Assembly: GCA_025963185.1 (NCBI GenBank)
Contig: JAOPVE010000097.1
Location: 1 to 52,439 of the forward strand
Length of the DNA: 52,439 nucleotides
Source: Actinomycetes bacterium
GTDB lineage: Bacteria > Actinomycetota > Actinomycetes > Mycobacteriales > Cryptosporangiaceae
Direction: 5' to 3'
This document shows positions 1 through 8,787 of this stretch, in pieces (the first letter of the stretch is position 1; the number at the start of each line of letters is the position of its first letter). Under the pieces are notes generated by a model. It was not told the origin of the DNA and did no database searches. It saw only the letters and a program-made list of their open reading frames with translations. A program made the position numbers and the translations under genes.

Positions 1-248
1 TGTTGGCTTGAGTCCAGCAATTCTCTGCCGTTGCGCATCACCGGTAGCGGAGGACATTTGCGGATCGTATCGAGAGTCGGCACCGCACCTTGCTTCAGAA
101 CGGATGCTTGCCGTAGCACTGCCGGCCTTCCCGGTTGCTATCGATAAGCGAGCCTGAATTCATCTCGGTGACGTCGGTCAGCCATTCGAGGGATCGTGTG
201 CCGACGCGTCCAGCGCGGGCGGCATCTGGTGCGTGAGTCACTCGGCCG

Positions 249-647
249 GTGACCAGGCCGCACGAAGACGAGCGAGACGACGACTGGCGGGGCGCGCTCA
301 GCGAAAGCGAAAGGGCACCGCACAGTGAGAAGTCGAAAGCGACCAACCGTGCGATCCTCGCCGGTCTTGTGCTTGGGGTACTACCGCCCGTTCTGCTCAT
401 CGCACTGATCATTGTGCTGGCGACGGCCTCTGGGCGCGCCTCTACGAGTAGTGAGAGCTCCCCTGCCGCGCAGTGGGGGGCACTTCTGGCCGTAATTGGA
501 GAGATCACGGTTGGTGGTCCGCTCGCGCTCGTGGGCCTGGGATGCCTCTTTTCTCGATCGGCCACTCGTGCATTCGGGATCGCACTGCTGATGACGACGT
601 TCTTGGGCGCCTTGGTGATCTTGATGGTCGCGTATGCGCCCAGATAG
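249..647 (+). CDS. Small polytopic membrane protein, function unknown
   Basis: The GTG start opens a 132-residue protein. A charged, Asp/Glu-rich N-terminus (about residues 1-33) is followed by three hydrophobic stretches at about 35-60, 78-101 and 105-130, so three membrane helices are likely with the acidic head in the cytoplasm. No catalytic motif is visible and I do not recognise a family. No strong Shine-Dalgarno sequence precedes the start. The gene sits alone, convergent with the next gene, in DNA that is less GC-rich than the rest of the window, which could mean recent acquisition or weak selection. The coherent hydrophobic pattern is the main reason to believe it is coding. Confidence 0.6.
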   Translation: MTRPHEDERDDDWRGALSESERAPHSEKSKATNRAILAGLVLGVLPPVLLIALIIVLATASGRASTSSESSPAAQWGALLAVIGEITVGGPLALVGLGCLFSRSATRAFGIALLMTTFLGALVILMVAYAPR

Positions 648-838
648 GGATCGAGGCTGGGCGTCAGTTCAGGTGCGTGAGAACAGTCATTGCCCAGCCA
701 CGAGAGGTGGGGCGTGATACGGCGACGAATCCGATCTCGACAGTCGACGTCCGGCCGGGCAGCACGCCAAGGATTGATGTCCGTAGTCGCCGCCCTGGTG
801 GCGGAGACTGGGTCCGCCACCACCGTCGCGAGGGACGG

Positions 839-1402
839 TCAGGCCGAGTAGTCGACCAGGTCGCCGTTGTCGAGGACGGATCGCAGGGCGCCCAAGTCGA
901 CACCCTTGGACTTGAGCAGGTCCACGAGATCCTGGGCGCTGCTCACCGTGCTGACGTCGGTGCCGAGCAGGTCGCTCAGCTTGCTCGACTTGTCCTCGTC
1001 GGTGAGCCCGGACACGCTCCCACCCGACGGTGGCCCTCCAGGCCCGCCAGCCCCACCAGCCCCGCGAGGACCGTGCCCGTGGTGGCCAGAAGCGCGGCCA
1101 GCACCGTCCGGACCACCAGAAGGCAGGCCCTTCGTCGACGCGATCTTCTCCGCGAACTCCGAGGAGTCGGTGCCGGACGAGCCGTTCGAGGGCATGCCGG
1201 ACTTGATCGCGGCGATCAGGTCGTCGTGCGAGACGCCCTGTGCGTCGGCGATGTCGGTCATGCTCTTGCCGCTCTTGAGCTGCGACTTCAGGTCGTCGCT
1301 GGACAGGTTCAGGGCCTTGGCGACGTTGGCCATCGGGTCCTGTCCGCTCGGGGCGTGCGGACGGTGACTGCCGCTCGCCGAGATTCCGCTGATCGATGTC
1401 AT
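839..1402 (-). CDS. Conserved-type hypothetical protein with Gly/Pro-rich centre
   Basis: The protein has 187 residues and a GGAGG Shine-Dalgarno about 7 nt before the ATG. Residues 24-70 form a compact module with the pattern LKSGKSMTDIADAQGVSHDD, which looks like a small helical or helix-turn-helix-like repeat. The end (about 130-185) repeats a similar theme (LSDLLGTDVSTVSSAQDLVD). Between them lies a His/Gly/Pro-rich low-complexity linker. There is no signal peptide or membrane segment. Related proteins with the 'GKSxxDIA' module occur widely in actinomycetes but have no assigned role that I know of. It may be a calcium-independent adhesion or storage-like protein, but that is a guess, and the function is left open. 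Confidence 0.7.
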   Translation of the reverse strand: MTSISGISASGSHRPHAPSGQDPMANVAKALNLSSDDLKSQLKSGKSMTDIADAQGVSHDDLIAAIKSGMPSNGSSGTDSSEFAEKIASTKGLPSGGPDGAGRASGHHGHGPRGAGGAGGPGGPPSGGSVSGLTDEDKSSKLSDLLGTDVSTVSSAQDLVDLLKSKGVDLGALRSVLDNGDLVDYSA

Positions 1403-1533
1403 CTTCAGGTCCTCCTCCGGGGTCGCCCGCCGACCCGACGGATCACCGATCGGCAGCCCCGCCCGCGCGCCTTCGGCGGACCACGGCGCTCACAGCCAAC
1501 CCGAAGGTTGGGGGCGGGGTTACGATCCGCGGC

Positions 1534-2577
1534 ATGACCGACGTGTTCGCGCTGGCCGATCTGTGCACGCCCTGGTGCCTTCGCGTCGCCGTCACCCTCG
1601 GGATCGCCGAGCAGCTCGCCGACGGTCCTCGCACCGCCGCTGACCTAGCCGAACGCGTCAACGCCGACGCGGGAGCCCTGACCTTCGTGCTCCGCCAGCT
1701 AGCCACCAGAGGGCTGTTCACCGAACAAGCCGAACAAGCCGAACAAGCCGGACAAGCCGCACCCGCCGAAACCCCCGACGCAACGGCACCGAAAGCAACG
1801 GCACCCACCTTCGCCCTCGCCGACAGCGCCAAGGCCCTGCTGGACCCGGCGGTGAAGCTCGGCCTGGACGTGGACGGCATCGGCGGCCGGATGGCGCAGA
1901 GCTGGACCACGCTGCTCGCGGCTGTCCGGACCGGCGAACCCGCCTACGCCGAACGCTTCGGCCTCCCGTTCTGGGCGGACCTCGACGCCCACCCCGAGAT
2001 CGCCACGAGCTTCGACGAGCTCATGGGCCCTGGCCATGGCCCGGCGGATCCGGAGGTGCTGCCCGCTGGCGACTGGGACGGCGTGCGGACGGTCGTGGAC
2101 GTCGGCGGCGGGACGGGGTCGCTGCTGGCCGCGGTCCTCGCCGCGCGGCCCCACGTCACGGGCACCCTTGTCGACCTGCCCCGGGTCGCCGCCGGGGCTG
2201 CCGAAGTCTTCGCCGCCGCCGGAGTAGCGGATCGGGCGACGATCGAGCAGCGGTCGTTCTTCGATCCGCTGCCTGCCGGTGCCGACCTGTACCTGCTCAG
2301 CAAGGTGCTCGGCGACTGGGGCGACGACGACGCCGAGGCGATCCTGCGCCGGTGCGCCGAGGCCGCGGGCGAGCGCGGGCGGGTCGTGATCGTCGGGGAC
2401 ACGAGCGAGGGCCCGCCGAATCCGGAGTCGGGTCTGCTGATGCTCGTTCTGGTGGGTGGCAGGGAGCGCTCTCGCGGCGAGGTCCACGACCTGGTGCGCC
2501 GGGCCGGACTCGTTGTCACACGTACCGGACCCAGAGCGACGGAGTGCCGGCCGTCCGGCTCGGTTACCTCGCCCTAA
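1534..2577 (+). CDS. SAM-dependent O-methyltransferase (Methyltransf_2 type), C-terminus probably frameshifted
   Basis: The ATG at 1534 gives a protein whose N-terminus is a winged-helix dimerisation domain (about 1-90) and whose C-terminal half is a Rossmann methyltransferase. The glycine-rich SAM loop is VVDVGGGTGS, followed by an acidic-strand equivalent ending in LVDLPRV. The family is normally about 330-350 residues, as here. Two oddities stand out. First, the catalytic His of the usual LHDW motif is Gly (KVLGDWGDDDA), so activity is doubtful or altered. Second, the last about 15 residues do not look like the family, whereas the -1 frame from about 2525 to the TAG at 2589-2591 reads ...SDGVPAV...GYLALKAVP, a family-like ending. 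This fits a one-base deletion near 2525-2545, or a sequencing error. A 9-bp tandem repeat expands the linker near residue 65. Confidence 0.8.
   Translation: MTDVFALADLCTPWCLRVAVTLGIAEQLADGPRTAADLAERVNADAGALTFVLRQLATRGLFTEQAEQAEQAGQAAPAETPDATAPKATAPTFALADSAKALLDPAVKLGLDVDGIGGRMAQSWTTLLAAVRTGEPAYAERFGLPFWADLDAHPEIATSFDELMGPGHGPADPEVLPAGDWDGVRTVVDVGGGTGSLLAAVLAARPHVTGTLVDLPRVAAGAAEVFAAAGVADRATIEQRSFFDPLPAGADLYLLSKVLGDWGDDDAEAILRRCAEAAGERGRVVIVGDTSEGPPNPESGLLMLVLVGGRERSRGEVHDLVRRAGLVVTRTGPRATECRPSGSVTSP
1723..1758 (+). repeat. 9-bp tandem repeat (GAACAAGCC), four copies, in-frame
   Basis: Three exact copies of GAACAAGCC are followed by GGACAAGCC inside the methyltransferase gene, encoding EQAEQAEQAGQA. 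It lies in the linker between the dimerisation and catalytic domains, and copy-number change would keep the frame. Confidence 0.9.
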
Positions 2578-2658
2578 AGGCCGTCCCCTAGTGGCATGAC
2601 CTGCACTTGTACGGCGTGGGAGTCTGGGTGGTGTCCGGGAGACTCACTGTCCTGGCAC

Positions 2659-2674
2659 TGTGGTGTAGACCAAT
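2659..2674 (+). promoter_or_regulatory. dre-like (DasR) operator candidate upstream of the GGDEF-EAL gene
   Basis: TGTGGTGTAGACCAAT matches 13 of 16 positions of the DasR consensus A(G/C)TGGTCTAGACCA(G/C)T, with one break in the central palindrome. It is centred about 80 nt upstream of the GTG start at 2746. A much better site precedes the amino-sugar operon in this window, which raises the prior, but one mismatch in the core keeps this tentative. Confidence 0.45.
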
Positions 2675-2745
2675 GCGGGCGTACCGGCGAGCTGTCCCGG
2701 GTGGCCGCGGTGGAAGCTCACCCCCGCGCGCCGAAGGGAGGCCAC

Positions 2746-5043
2746 GTGAGTCTGTTCCGGGAGCACCTGCGGCCCCGCGACCGCTCGGCGTCGGCAAGTC
2801 CGCTCCTGATCGCTTCCGGAACCGTCGCCATGATTCTCCTGATCTGGTACGCGATCCAGATGTATGCGCCGGTCGGCCCGCGCTTTCTCGTGTGGATCCC
2901 CGGGCCGGTCTCGGCGATCCTCGCGGCGGTGTTGTGCGCGCAGAACGCGGCGACCGAGCCGAACGCGCAGTACCGCCGGTTCTGGCGCGGCCTGGCCACG
3001 AGCGTCGTGCTGGTCGGGCTCGGTGGGGCCGCCGGTGCGGTCGACGCGCTGACGCACCCGCCGGCGATCATCCACCGCCCGCCGTGGACGAGCATCGCCT
3101 GTTACGTGGCCGCGATGGGCCTGCTGCTGTGGCGCCTCTACCGGCTGCCCGTGGCGGCCGAGACGAGCGGCGACCGGTTGCGGGTCTGGCTGGACGCCGC
3201 CACCGTCATGCTCGGCACCGGACTGTTCGTCTGGCACTTCCTGATGCTGCCGACCCTGGCGGATCCGCAGGGCGGCAGCACGTCGATCTTCATGCTCGGG
3301 CTGCTGCTCATGGCCGTGTTCGCGGGCGCGAAGGTGGCGCTGTCCAGCGGCTCGACGATCAGCAACATCTCACTGTGGCTGTTCGGCGCCGCGCTGCTCA
3401 GCGGCGGACTGGCGGCCGGCCCGCAGCAGAGTCTGCTCGAGAACACCCGGCTGAACTCGGTGCACTACGCGATCCCGATGGTGCTGTTCTTCATCGCCTG
3501 GGCAGCGGACCGCCAGCGCCGGGCCAACCCCCTGACCGGGGTGCGGGTGCGGAATCCGTTCAGTGTGCTGCCGTACGCGGCCGTCGTGATCGTGGACGGA
3601 CTGCTCATGCTCATCGTCTGGACCAACGAGCCGCAGGACCTGCGCGCGGTGGCGATCGGCGCGGTGGTGCTCACGGTCCTGGTGGTCGTCCGGCAGGCGA
3701 GCGCGTTCCGCGAGAACGGCCGGCTGCTGGCTCGGCTGCACCACGGCGCGACCCACGACGCGCTGACCCAGTTACCGAACCGGGCGCTGTTCGCCGAGCG
3801 GCTGCAGGACGCGCTCACGAACAACGACTCGGGCCGTCCGCTGAGTGTGGCGCTCATCGACCTGGACGACTTCAAGCTGGTCAATGACGCGCTCGGGCAC
3901 GGGGTGGGCGACACGCTGCTGGTGGAGATCGGCAAGCGGCTGCTCGCGAGCATCTGCCCGCAGGACACCGTGGCCCGCCTGGGCGGGGACGAGTTCGTGG
4001 TGGTCCTCGACGGCACTGACCCCACGGGCGCCGACATCGCGGTCGACCGGATCCTGTCCTCCCTCTCGGTCCCCGTGGTGGCGGACGGGCACGAGCTGCT
4101 GGTCAGCGCGAGCATCGGGATCGCCGACGGCCGCAGTGGCGCCGACGCGGCCGAACTGCTGCGCCAGGCCGACGTGGCGATGTACGCGGCGAAGAAGCAG
4201 GGCGGTGCGGGCTTCCTGCACTACGAGCCGGGTATGACGGGCGGTCCCGCGGACAACGCGCACCTGGGCGCGGAGCTGCGGCTGGCGCTCGCGGCCGGTG
4301 ACCAGCTCTTCCTCGAATACCAGCCGATCGTGGCGCTCGACGGCGGGCTGCTGGCGGGCGTCGAGGCGCTGGTGCGCTGGGCCCACCCGGTCCGCGGCCA
4401 GATCGGGCCGGTGGACTTCATCCCGGTTGCCGAGCGCACCGGGCTCGTGATCCCGCTGGGCCGCTGGGTGCTGCGGGAGGCCTGCCGCCAGGCCGCGCGC
4501 TGGACCGCCGTGTACGGCCTCGCGACCCCGGTGATGAACGTCAACGTCTCGGCGCGTGAGCTGCGCGAGTCCGACTTCCCCGAGTTCGTCGCGGACGTCC
4601 TGGCCGAGACCGGGCTGGAGCCGCAGCGGCTGGTCCTGGAGATCACCGAGACGACGGTGTTCGCCCTCGGCGCCTCGGTGGTCAACCTGCACGAGCTGCG
4701 CCGGATGGGCACCCGGATCGCCCTGGATGACTTCGGCACCGGCCAGTCGACGCTGACCCTGCTGCAGGACTGCCCCGTGGACGAGCTCAAGCTCGACCGG
4801 TCCTTCGCGACGGTCGAGGCCGGCGAGCACAACACGATGGCGGTCGCGGTGATCAACCTGGCACACGCGCTGGGGCTCGGCGTCGTGGCCGAGGGCGTCG
4901 AGACGCTCCAGCAGGCCGAGCGACTGCGGCTGCTGAGCTACCCGGTCGCGCAGGGCTTCTGCTTCGCCCGCCCGATGCACGCGGACGGGGTCGGCCTGAT
5001 CCTCGCGGCGGGTGGCGTCACCCCGAGCGTCCAGCCCGCCTGA
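2746..5043 (+). CDS. Membrane-bound GGDEF-EAL protein (c-di-GMP cyclase/phosphodiesterase)
   Basis: The start is GTG 2746 because GAAGGGAGG lies 5 nt upstream; an earlier in-frame start would add an unlikely Cys/Trp-rich peptide. The protein has 765 residues. About residues 20-330 form some eight to ten membrane helices, a putative sensor without a recognised ligand site. The GGDEF domain follows (intact GGDEF at about 413). The allosteric RxxD site is CPQD, so product inhibition is probably weak. The EAL domain has EAL (about 539), NVSA, LEITET, ALDDFGTG, ELKLDRS and VAEGVET, so all metal-binding and catalytic positions look present. Both activities are possible. In streptomycetes such proteins tune development, which is family knowledge and not shown here. 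A dre-like site lies upstream. Confidence 0.93.
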   Translation: MSLFREHLRPRDRSASASPLLIASGTVAMILLIWYAIQMYAPVGPRFLVWIPGPVSAILAAVLCAQNAATEPNAQYRRFWRGLATSVVLVGLGGAAGAVDALTHPPAIIHRPPWTSIACYVAAMGLLLWRLYRLPVAAETSGDRLRVWLDAATVMLGTGLFVWHFLMLPTLADPQGGSTSIFMLGLLLMAVFAGAKVALSSGSTISNISLWLFGAALLSGGLAAGPQQSLLENTRLNSVHYAIPMVLFFIAWAADRQRRANPLTGVRVRNPFSVLPYAAVVIVDGLLMLIVWTNEPQDLRAVAIGAVVLTVLVVVRQASAFRENGRLLARLHHGATHDALTQLPNRALFAERLQDALTNNDSGRPLSVALIDLDDFKLVNDALGHGVGDTLLVEIGKRLLASICPQDTVARLGGDEFVVVLDGTDPTGADIAVDRILSSLSVPVVADGHELLVSASIGIADGRSGADAAELLRQADVAMYAAKKQGGAGFLHYEPGMTGGPADNAHLGAELRLALAAGDQLFLEYQPIVALDGGLLAGVEALVRWAHPVRGQIGPVDFIPVAERTGLVIPLGRWVLREACRQAARWTAVYGLATPVMNVNVSARELRESDFPEFVADVLAETGLEPQRLVLEITETTVFALGASVVNLHELRRMGTRIALDDFGTGQSTLTLLQDCPVDELKLDRSFATVEAGEHNTMAVAVINLAHALGLGVVAEGVETLQQAERLRLLSYPVAQGFCFARPMHADGVGLILAAGGVTPSVQPA

Positions 5044-5055
5044 CAGCAGACGCGA

Positions 5056-5087
5056 AACGGGGCGCGGCCCGCAGGCCACGCCCCGTT
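5056..5087. terminator. Hairpin terminator between convergent genes
   Basis: The 9-bp arms AACGGGGCG (5056-5064) and CGCCCCGTT (5079-5087) enclose 14 nt. The hairpin sits between the stop codons of the GGDEF-EAL gene and the chitinase, and could serve both strands. No long U-tract follows. Confidence 0.7.
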
Positions 5088-5101
5088 CTGCGGTCGGTGA
5101 A

Positions 5102-6241
5102 TCAGCAGGTCAGCGTGCCGGGGCCCGTCGAGGTGCCGAGGATCTGCACGAGCGCCTTGTACTTGTTCACGCGGCTCTGCATCTGGTCGGGGTGACCGCC
5201 GTTGCACTCGATCCCGTTGATGGCGCGGATCGTCGTGCCGAAGCCCGATCCGTTCGTCATGGCCGAGTGGGACGTCATTCCCGCGCTGCCGGTGCCGGTC
5301 ATCCAGTACCAGATGCCGGTCTTCCAGGCGATCGCCGAGTCGGTCTTCACCAGGTCCGGGTGGTTGAGCAGGTCGACGTTGAGCGCGTCACCGGCGGCCT
5401 TGTAGTTGAAGTTCCAGCTGAGCTGCATCGGGCCGCGGCCGTGGTACGCGGTCTGGCCGGCCGGGCAGCCGTAGGACTGGCTGCGGTCGCAGTAGGTGCC
5501 CCACACCGCGGTGTTGAGCTCCTCGGTGTAGATCATGCCGCCGGTCTCGTGGTCGATGTTCGCGAGGAACGCGGCCACTTCCTGCTTCTGCGTGTCCGCG
5601 GTGCCGGTCTTGCCGAAGGACGGGTACGCGCTCAGGGCGTTGACCAGGCCCTGGTAGTTGTAGAGCGCGTTCCGGCTCGGGAACATCTGGTTGAACTGCG
5701 CCTCGCTGACGATGAAGCTGCCGTTGCCCGGGGGCGGGTTGTTCGGCGGGGGCGGCGGCGCGGGGGTGTTACCGCCACCGGAGCAGGTGTACGGGTCCCA
5801 GAACCAGGTGCTGATGATCGGGTCGTAGCCGGGGTTCTCGTGCGAGGCCTTGTAGTACTTGCCGTTGGTGTACTTGACGATCGCGCCCGCGGCGTAGCTG
5901 GTGCCCGCGTGCCAGTCGGGGTAGTAGCAGGTGCCGCCGCCGGGGGGCGGGTTGTTCGGCGGCGGGGGCGGGGGAGTGGTGCCGCCGCCGCCACAGGATC
6001 CCTTGTCGTCCCAGACCCCGGATCCGCCCTTGCTCGGCGTCTCGCCCTGGGTCCACCACTTGGCGTTCCAGTTGTGCCCGCCGTAGGAGGCCGACATGCC
6101 GCCCGTGTAGACCTTGCTGCTGCTGTAGGTGGTCGCGCAGTCCGCGGCGGAGGCTGCCGCGATCGGCACGATGATGGCGGCCGCACCGCCGATGGCCGCC
6201 AGCGCGGTGGCCGCGACTATGGCGAAGCGCTTCTTCGACAC
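5102..6241 (-). CDS. Secreted GH19 chitinase with two chitin-binding modules
   Basis: The start is GTG 6241, chosen because AAGGAGTG lies about 8 nt upstream. The 379-residue product begins with a Sec signal peptide (KKR, then a long hydrophobic core, cleavage near ASAA-DC). Two CBM5/12-like modules follow (about residues 32-80 and 103-150, with paired Trp/Tyr and flanking Cys). Two near-identical Gly/Pro-rich linkers separate the domains. The GH19 catalytic domain fills the last about 205 residues: the catalytic acid lies in HETGG, the second Glu in YTEE, and the substrate-cleft signature is GRGPMQLSWNFNY. It should hydrolyse chitin outside the cell. A dre-like site about 165 nt upstream links it to amino-sugar control. 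Confidence 0.96.
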   Translation of the reverse strand: MSKKRFAIVAATALAAIGGAAAIIVPIAAASAADCATTYSSSKVYTGGMSASYGGHNWNAKWWTQGETPSKGGSGVWDDKGSCGGGGTTPPPPPPNNPPPGGGTCYYPDWHAGTSYAAGAIVKYTNGKYYKASHENPGYDPIISTWFWDPYTCSGGGNTPAPPPPPNNPPPGNGSFIVSEAQFNQMFPSRNALYNYQGLVNALSAYPSFGKTGTADTQKQEVAAFLANIDHETGGMIYTEELNTAVWGTYCDRSQSYGCPAGQTAYHGRGPMQLSWNFNYKAAGDALNVDLLNHPDLVKTDSAIAWKTGIWYWMTGTGSAGMTSHSAMTNGSGFGTTIRAINGIECNGGHPDQMQSRVNKYKALVQILGTSTGPGTLTC

Positions 6242-6820
6242 GAAATCACTCCTTCGCACAGCACGAAGCTGCACCGGTTCGAGGGCAGTGTCACCTCACC
6301 CGAACGCGCGCACGTGGGGTGAGTAAGGACCACCCGCGATAGGTGGGGAGTTGCGATGTGGGGACGTGCGAGTGGGGTCGCGGGTGGAATGAGGGAACTC
6401 AACCGGATTGGTCTAGCCCGGGTCAAGCCGGCAAAGCATAAATCTGTTTGAACCGATGAACCGATCTCCACGTAATGTCCGCGTAAAGCGGCGATGAGCA
6501 GCCAAAATAAGCGGATCTAGCGGGGCGAGCCGGACGTTGCGTCCCGCCAGCGCCGATCACAGTAAGTAGCCGCGTGACTCCAATAAGCATTCCGCTTGGA
6601 CGTTCTTAATGTGTTGGCCGACCGATCGGAATGGCCTCACTTCGCTGTGTTACCGTGCCAAGTCCGGGCCACTATTGGTCGCATGAGGACGGGCGCGCTC
6701 CTATTCACTGACCCACAATTGCCAGGGTAAAAGCGCTGCCCGCGCGGCCCGGTGTTCGGATCAGCCGCGCGGATACGGAAGACTGTGGTGGTTCTCGACC
6801 GCGCGACTGGGAGTCACCAC
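6242..6820. other. Divergent intergenic region between chitinase and purC
   Basis: I see no gene in these about 580 nt. The region is less GC-rich than the coding DNA and must hold the chitinase and purC promoters. The only element I can name is the dre-like site at 6407-6422. Two possible earlier GTG starts for purC lie at 6785 and 6788. Confidence 0.7.
6407..6422. promoter_or_regulatory. dre-like (DasR) operator candidate upstream of chitinase
   Basis: ATTGGTCTAGCCCGGG carries one perfect half-site (TTGGTCTAG) of the DasR palindrome and a degenerate second half, 12 of 16 matches. It lies about 165 nt upstream of the chitinase start. Streptomyces chitinase genes carry such sites, so the position fits. 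Confidence 0.55.
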
Positions 6821-7660
6821 GTGGAGCTGCTGCACTCGGGCAAGGTGCGCGATGTCTACGCCGACGGCGAGGACCTGATCCTCGTCGCGTCCGACCGCGT
6901 CTCCGTATACGACGTCATCCTGCCGACGCCGATCCCTGACAAGGGCAAGATCCTCACCCAGCTCTCGCTGTGGTGGTTCGAGCAGCTCGCGGACGTCGTG
7001 CCGAACCACGTGATCTCCGCGGCGGCCGTGCCCACCGAGTTCCTGGGCCGGGCGATCCGGGTCAAGCGGCTGAGCATGGTTCCGGTCGAGTGCATCGCCC
7101 GCGGCTACCTCGCCGGATCGGGCTTCTCGCAATACGAGGCCAGTGCGTCGGTGTCGGGCGTCGGCCTGCCGCCGGGTCTCGTCGAGTCCGGACCGCTGCC
7201 CCGGCCGATCTTCACCCCGACCACCAAGGCCCCGGCGCTGCCGGGCGTACACGACGAGCCGATGACCTTCGCCGAGGTCGAGGAGCAGGTCGGCGGGGAC
7301 GTGGCCGAGCAGCTCCGGCGGATCACCCTGGAGGTCTACGCCCGGGGCGCCGAGATCGCGCGCGAGCGCGGCATCCTCATCGCCGACACCAAGATCGAGC
7401 TCGGCTGGGACGCCAGCGGCACCCTGACCCTCGGCGACGAGGTACTCACCCCCGACTCGTCACGGTTCTGGCGCGCGGCCGACTACCAGCCCGGACGGCC
7501 CCAGCTCGGCCTCGACAAGCAGTTCGTCCGCGACTGGTCGGTCACGAGCGGGTGGGACAAGAAGCCGCCGGCCCCGGAGGTCCCCGACCAGGTGGTCGCC
7601 GCCACCCAGGCCCGGTACGTGGAGGCGTACGAATCCCTCACCGGCCAGAAGTGGCACTGA
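6821..7660 (+). CDS. purC: Phosphoribosylaminoimidazole-succinocarboxamide synthase (SAICAR synthase)
   Basis: It joins CAIR and aspartate with ATP to make SAICAR in cytoplasmic purine synthesis. The product has 279 residues. The N-terminus reads VELLHSGKVRDVYADGEDLI, which is where actinobacterial PurC proteins begin, and GGGAG lies 7 nt before GTG 6821; starts at 6785 or earlier are possible but look too long. Family signatures are LVASDRVSVYDV (nucleotide loop), IPDKGKILTQLS, VECIARGYLAGSG and the catalytic-region ADTKIELG. The downstream kinase start overlaps the end by 10 nt, so the two genes are probably translated together. No other purine gene is nearby. Confidence 0.95.
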   Translation: MELLHSGKVRDVYADGEDLILVASDRVSVYDVILPTPIPDKGKILTQLSLWWFEQLADVVPNHVISAAAVPTEFLGRAIRVKRLSMVPVECIARGYLAGSGFSQYEASASVSGVGLPPGLVESGPLPRPIFTPTTKAPALPGVHDEPMTFAEVEEQVGGDVAEQLRRITLEVYARGAEIARERGILIADTKIELGWDASGTLTLGDEVLTPDSSRFWRAADYQPGRPQLGLDKQFVRDWSVTSGWDKKPPAPEVPDQVVAATQARYVEAYESLTGQKWH

Positions 7661-8622
7661 CCTCGCTGCCGCTGTGGTCCGACAAGACCTGGCGGGACGG
7701 CGCGCTGTCCTGGGCGGCGGATCGCCTCGCCGAGCACGCGCTGGCCGTCACCGGCGAGATCACCCAGCCGCACGCCAGGCTCTGGGCCACGGCGTTCCGC
7801 ATCCCGACCAGCGGCGGCGTGTACTGGCTCAAGGCGAACAGCCCCGGGCCCGCGTACGAGGCCGGGCTCGTGGGACTGCTGGCGCGCTGGGTTCCCGGCC
7901 ACATCGTGGTGCCGCTCGCGACGGATCCGGACCGGGGCTGGCTGCTGTCCCCGGACGCGGGCGAGACCCTGCGCTCGCTCGGCAAGACCGAACTCGCGGT
8001 GTGGCAGCGCTGCCTGGCCGAGTTCGCCGAGCTCCAGCGGGCCGTGGCGCGGCACGTACCCGAACTGCTCGCCGCCGGGGTCCCGGACCAGCGCCCGAGC
8101 GCGATGCCCCGGCACGTGGCCGAGCTGCTGGAACACCGCGACGAGCTGGCCGCGGGCCTCCCGGCGGACCGGCACGACCTGATCGCCGCGCTCCAGCCCG
8201 AGTTCGCGCGCTGGTGCGAGGAACTGGACGCCATCGCGATCCCGGCCTCGATCCAGCATGACGACCTGCACGACGCGAACATCCTCGTGGACGGTCCGGC
8301 CTACCGGTTCTTCGACTGGGGTGACGCGTGCGTCGGGCACCCGTTCGGGGTCCTGCTCATCGCTCTGCGGGTGGCCAGGCACCAGGGCATGGACGGGCCG
8401 GGGCTGGCCGCGATCCGGGACGCCTACCTCGAACCGTGGACCGCCGAGTACGCGATCGACGACCTCCGGCTGGCCGCCCGGCTGGCGATCCGGATCGCGA
8501 TCCCCGGCCGGTCGCTGTCATACCAGCGCGCACTGTGCACGGTGCCGTTCGCCGACCGCGGCGAGGACTCCGACGCGGTCGGCGGCTGGCTCAACGAACT
8601 CCTCGCGCCCGACATCCTCTGA
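7651..8622 (+). CDS. Aminoglycoside phosphotransferase (APH)-fold kinase
   Basis: GTG 7651 lies inside the end of purC (10-nt overlap), implying translational coupling. The 323-residue protein has the protein-kinase-like APH fold. The catalytic loop is QHDDLHDANILV, with the Brenner-type HxDxxxxN pattern, and the metal-binding Asp follows in FFDWGDACVGHPF. The N-lobe is short and the ATP-binding Lys is probably in GGVYWLKAN. Such kinases phosphorylate small molecules, including aminoglycosides, macrolides, choline and maltose. The substrate here cannot be read from sequence, and resistance should not be assumed. The tie to purC suggests a housekeeping or salvage role (inference). The gene is followed by a palindromic element. 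Confidence 0.85.
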   Translation: MALTSLPLWSDKTWRDGALSWAADRLAEHALAVTGEITQPHARLWATAFRIPTSGGVYWLKANSPGPAYEAGLVGLLARWVPGHIVVPLATDPDRGWLLSPDAGETLRSLGKTELAVWQRCLAEFAELQRAVARHVPELLAAGVPDQRPSAMPRHVAELLEHRDELAAGLPADRHDLIAALQPEFARWCEELDAIAIPASIQHDDLHDANILVDGPAYRFFDWGDACVGHPFGVLLIALRVARHQGMDGPGLAAIRDAYLEPWTAEYAIDDLRLAARLAIRIAIPGRSLSYQRALCTVPFADRGEDSDAVGGWLNELLAPDIL

Positions 8623-8677
8623 CCCGCCCTCCACGGACCACCCTGGCCCGCGCGCCCCGCCCCGCCGCGCGCCGCCC

Positions 8678-8729
8678 CGAAGTGCGGTAACCGCGGCCGG
8701 TCAGGACCGGCACCAGTTACCGCACTTCG
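8678..8729. repeat. Dispersed palindromic element, copy A
   Basis: The 14-bp perfect arms CGAAGTGCGGTAAC and GTTACCGCACTTCG flank an inner hairpin GCCGGTC-AG-GACCGGC, with a symmetric 4x4 internal loop between the two stems. It lies 55 nt after the kinase stop and 58 nt before the convergent binding-protein stop. It probably acts as a bidirectional terminator, and it belongs to a family described in the findings. Confidence 0.9.
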
Positions 8730-8787
8730 CGTGATCAGCGGCGGGCCGGCCGCAGGTCGGCGGCGGGTCGCCGTGGCGGGTCAGGGG

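Noticed and set aside
95-823. Long open frame on the minus strand over the small membrane protein gene
   Set aside because: Its translation has no family features, and it lies opposite a frame with clear membrane helices.
6470-6740. Hidden small RNA or mobile remnant in the purC upstream region
   Set aside because: The region is AT-richer but I could not find inverted ends, hairpins or a promoter pair that would support either.
7651-8622. Calling the APH-fold kinase an antibiotic resistance gene
   Set aside because: The fold covers many substrates, and the coupling to purC gives no support for resistance.
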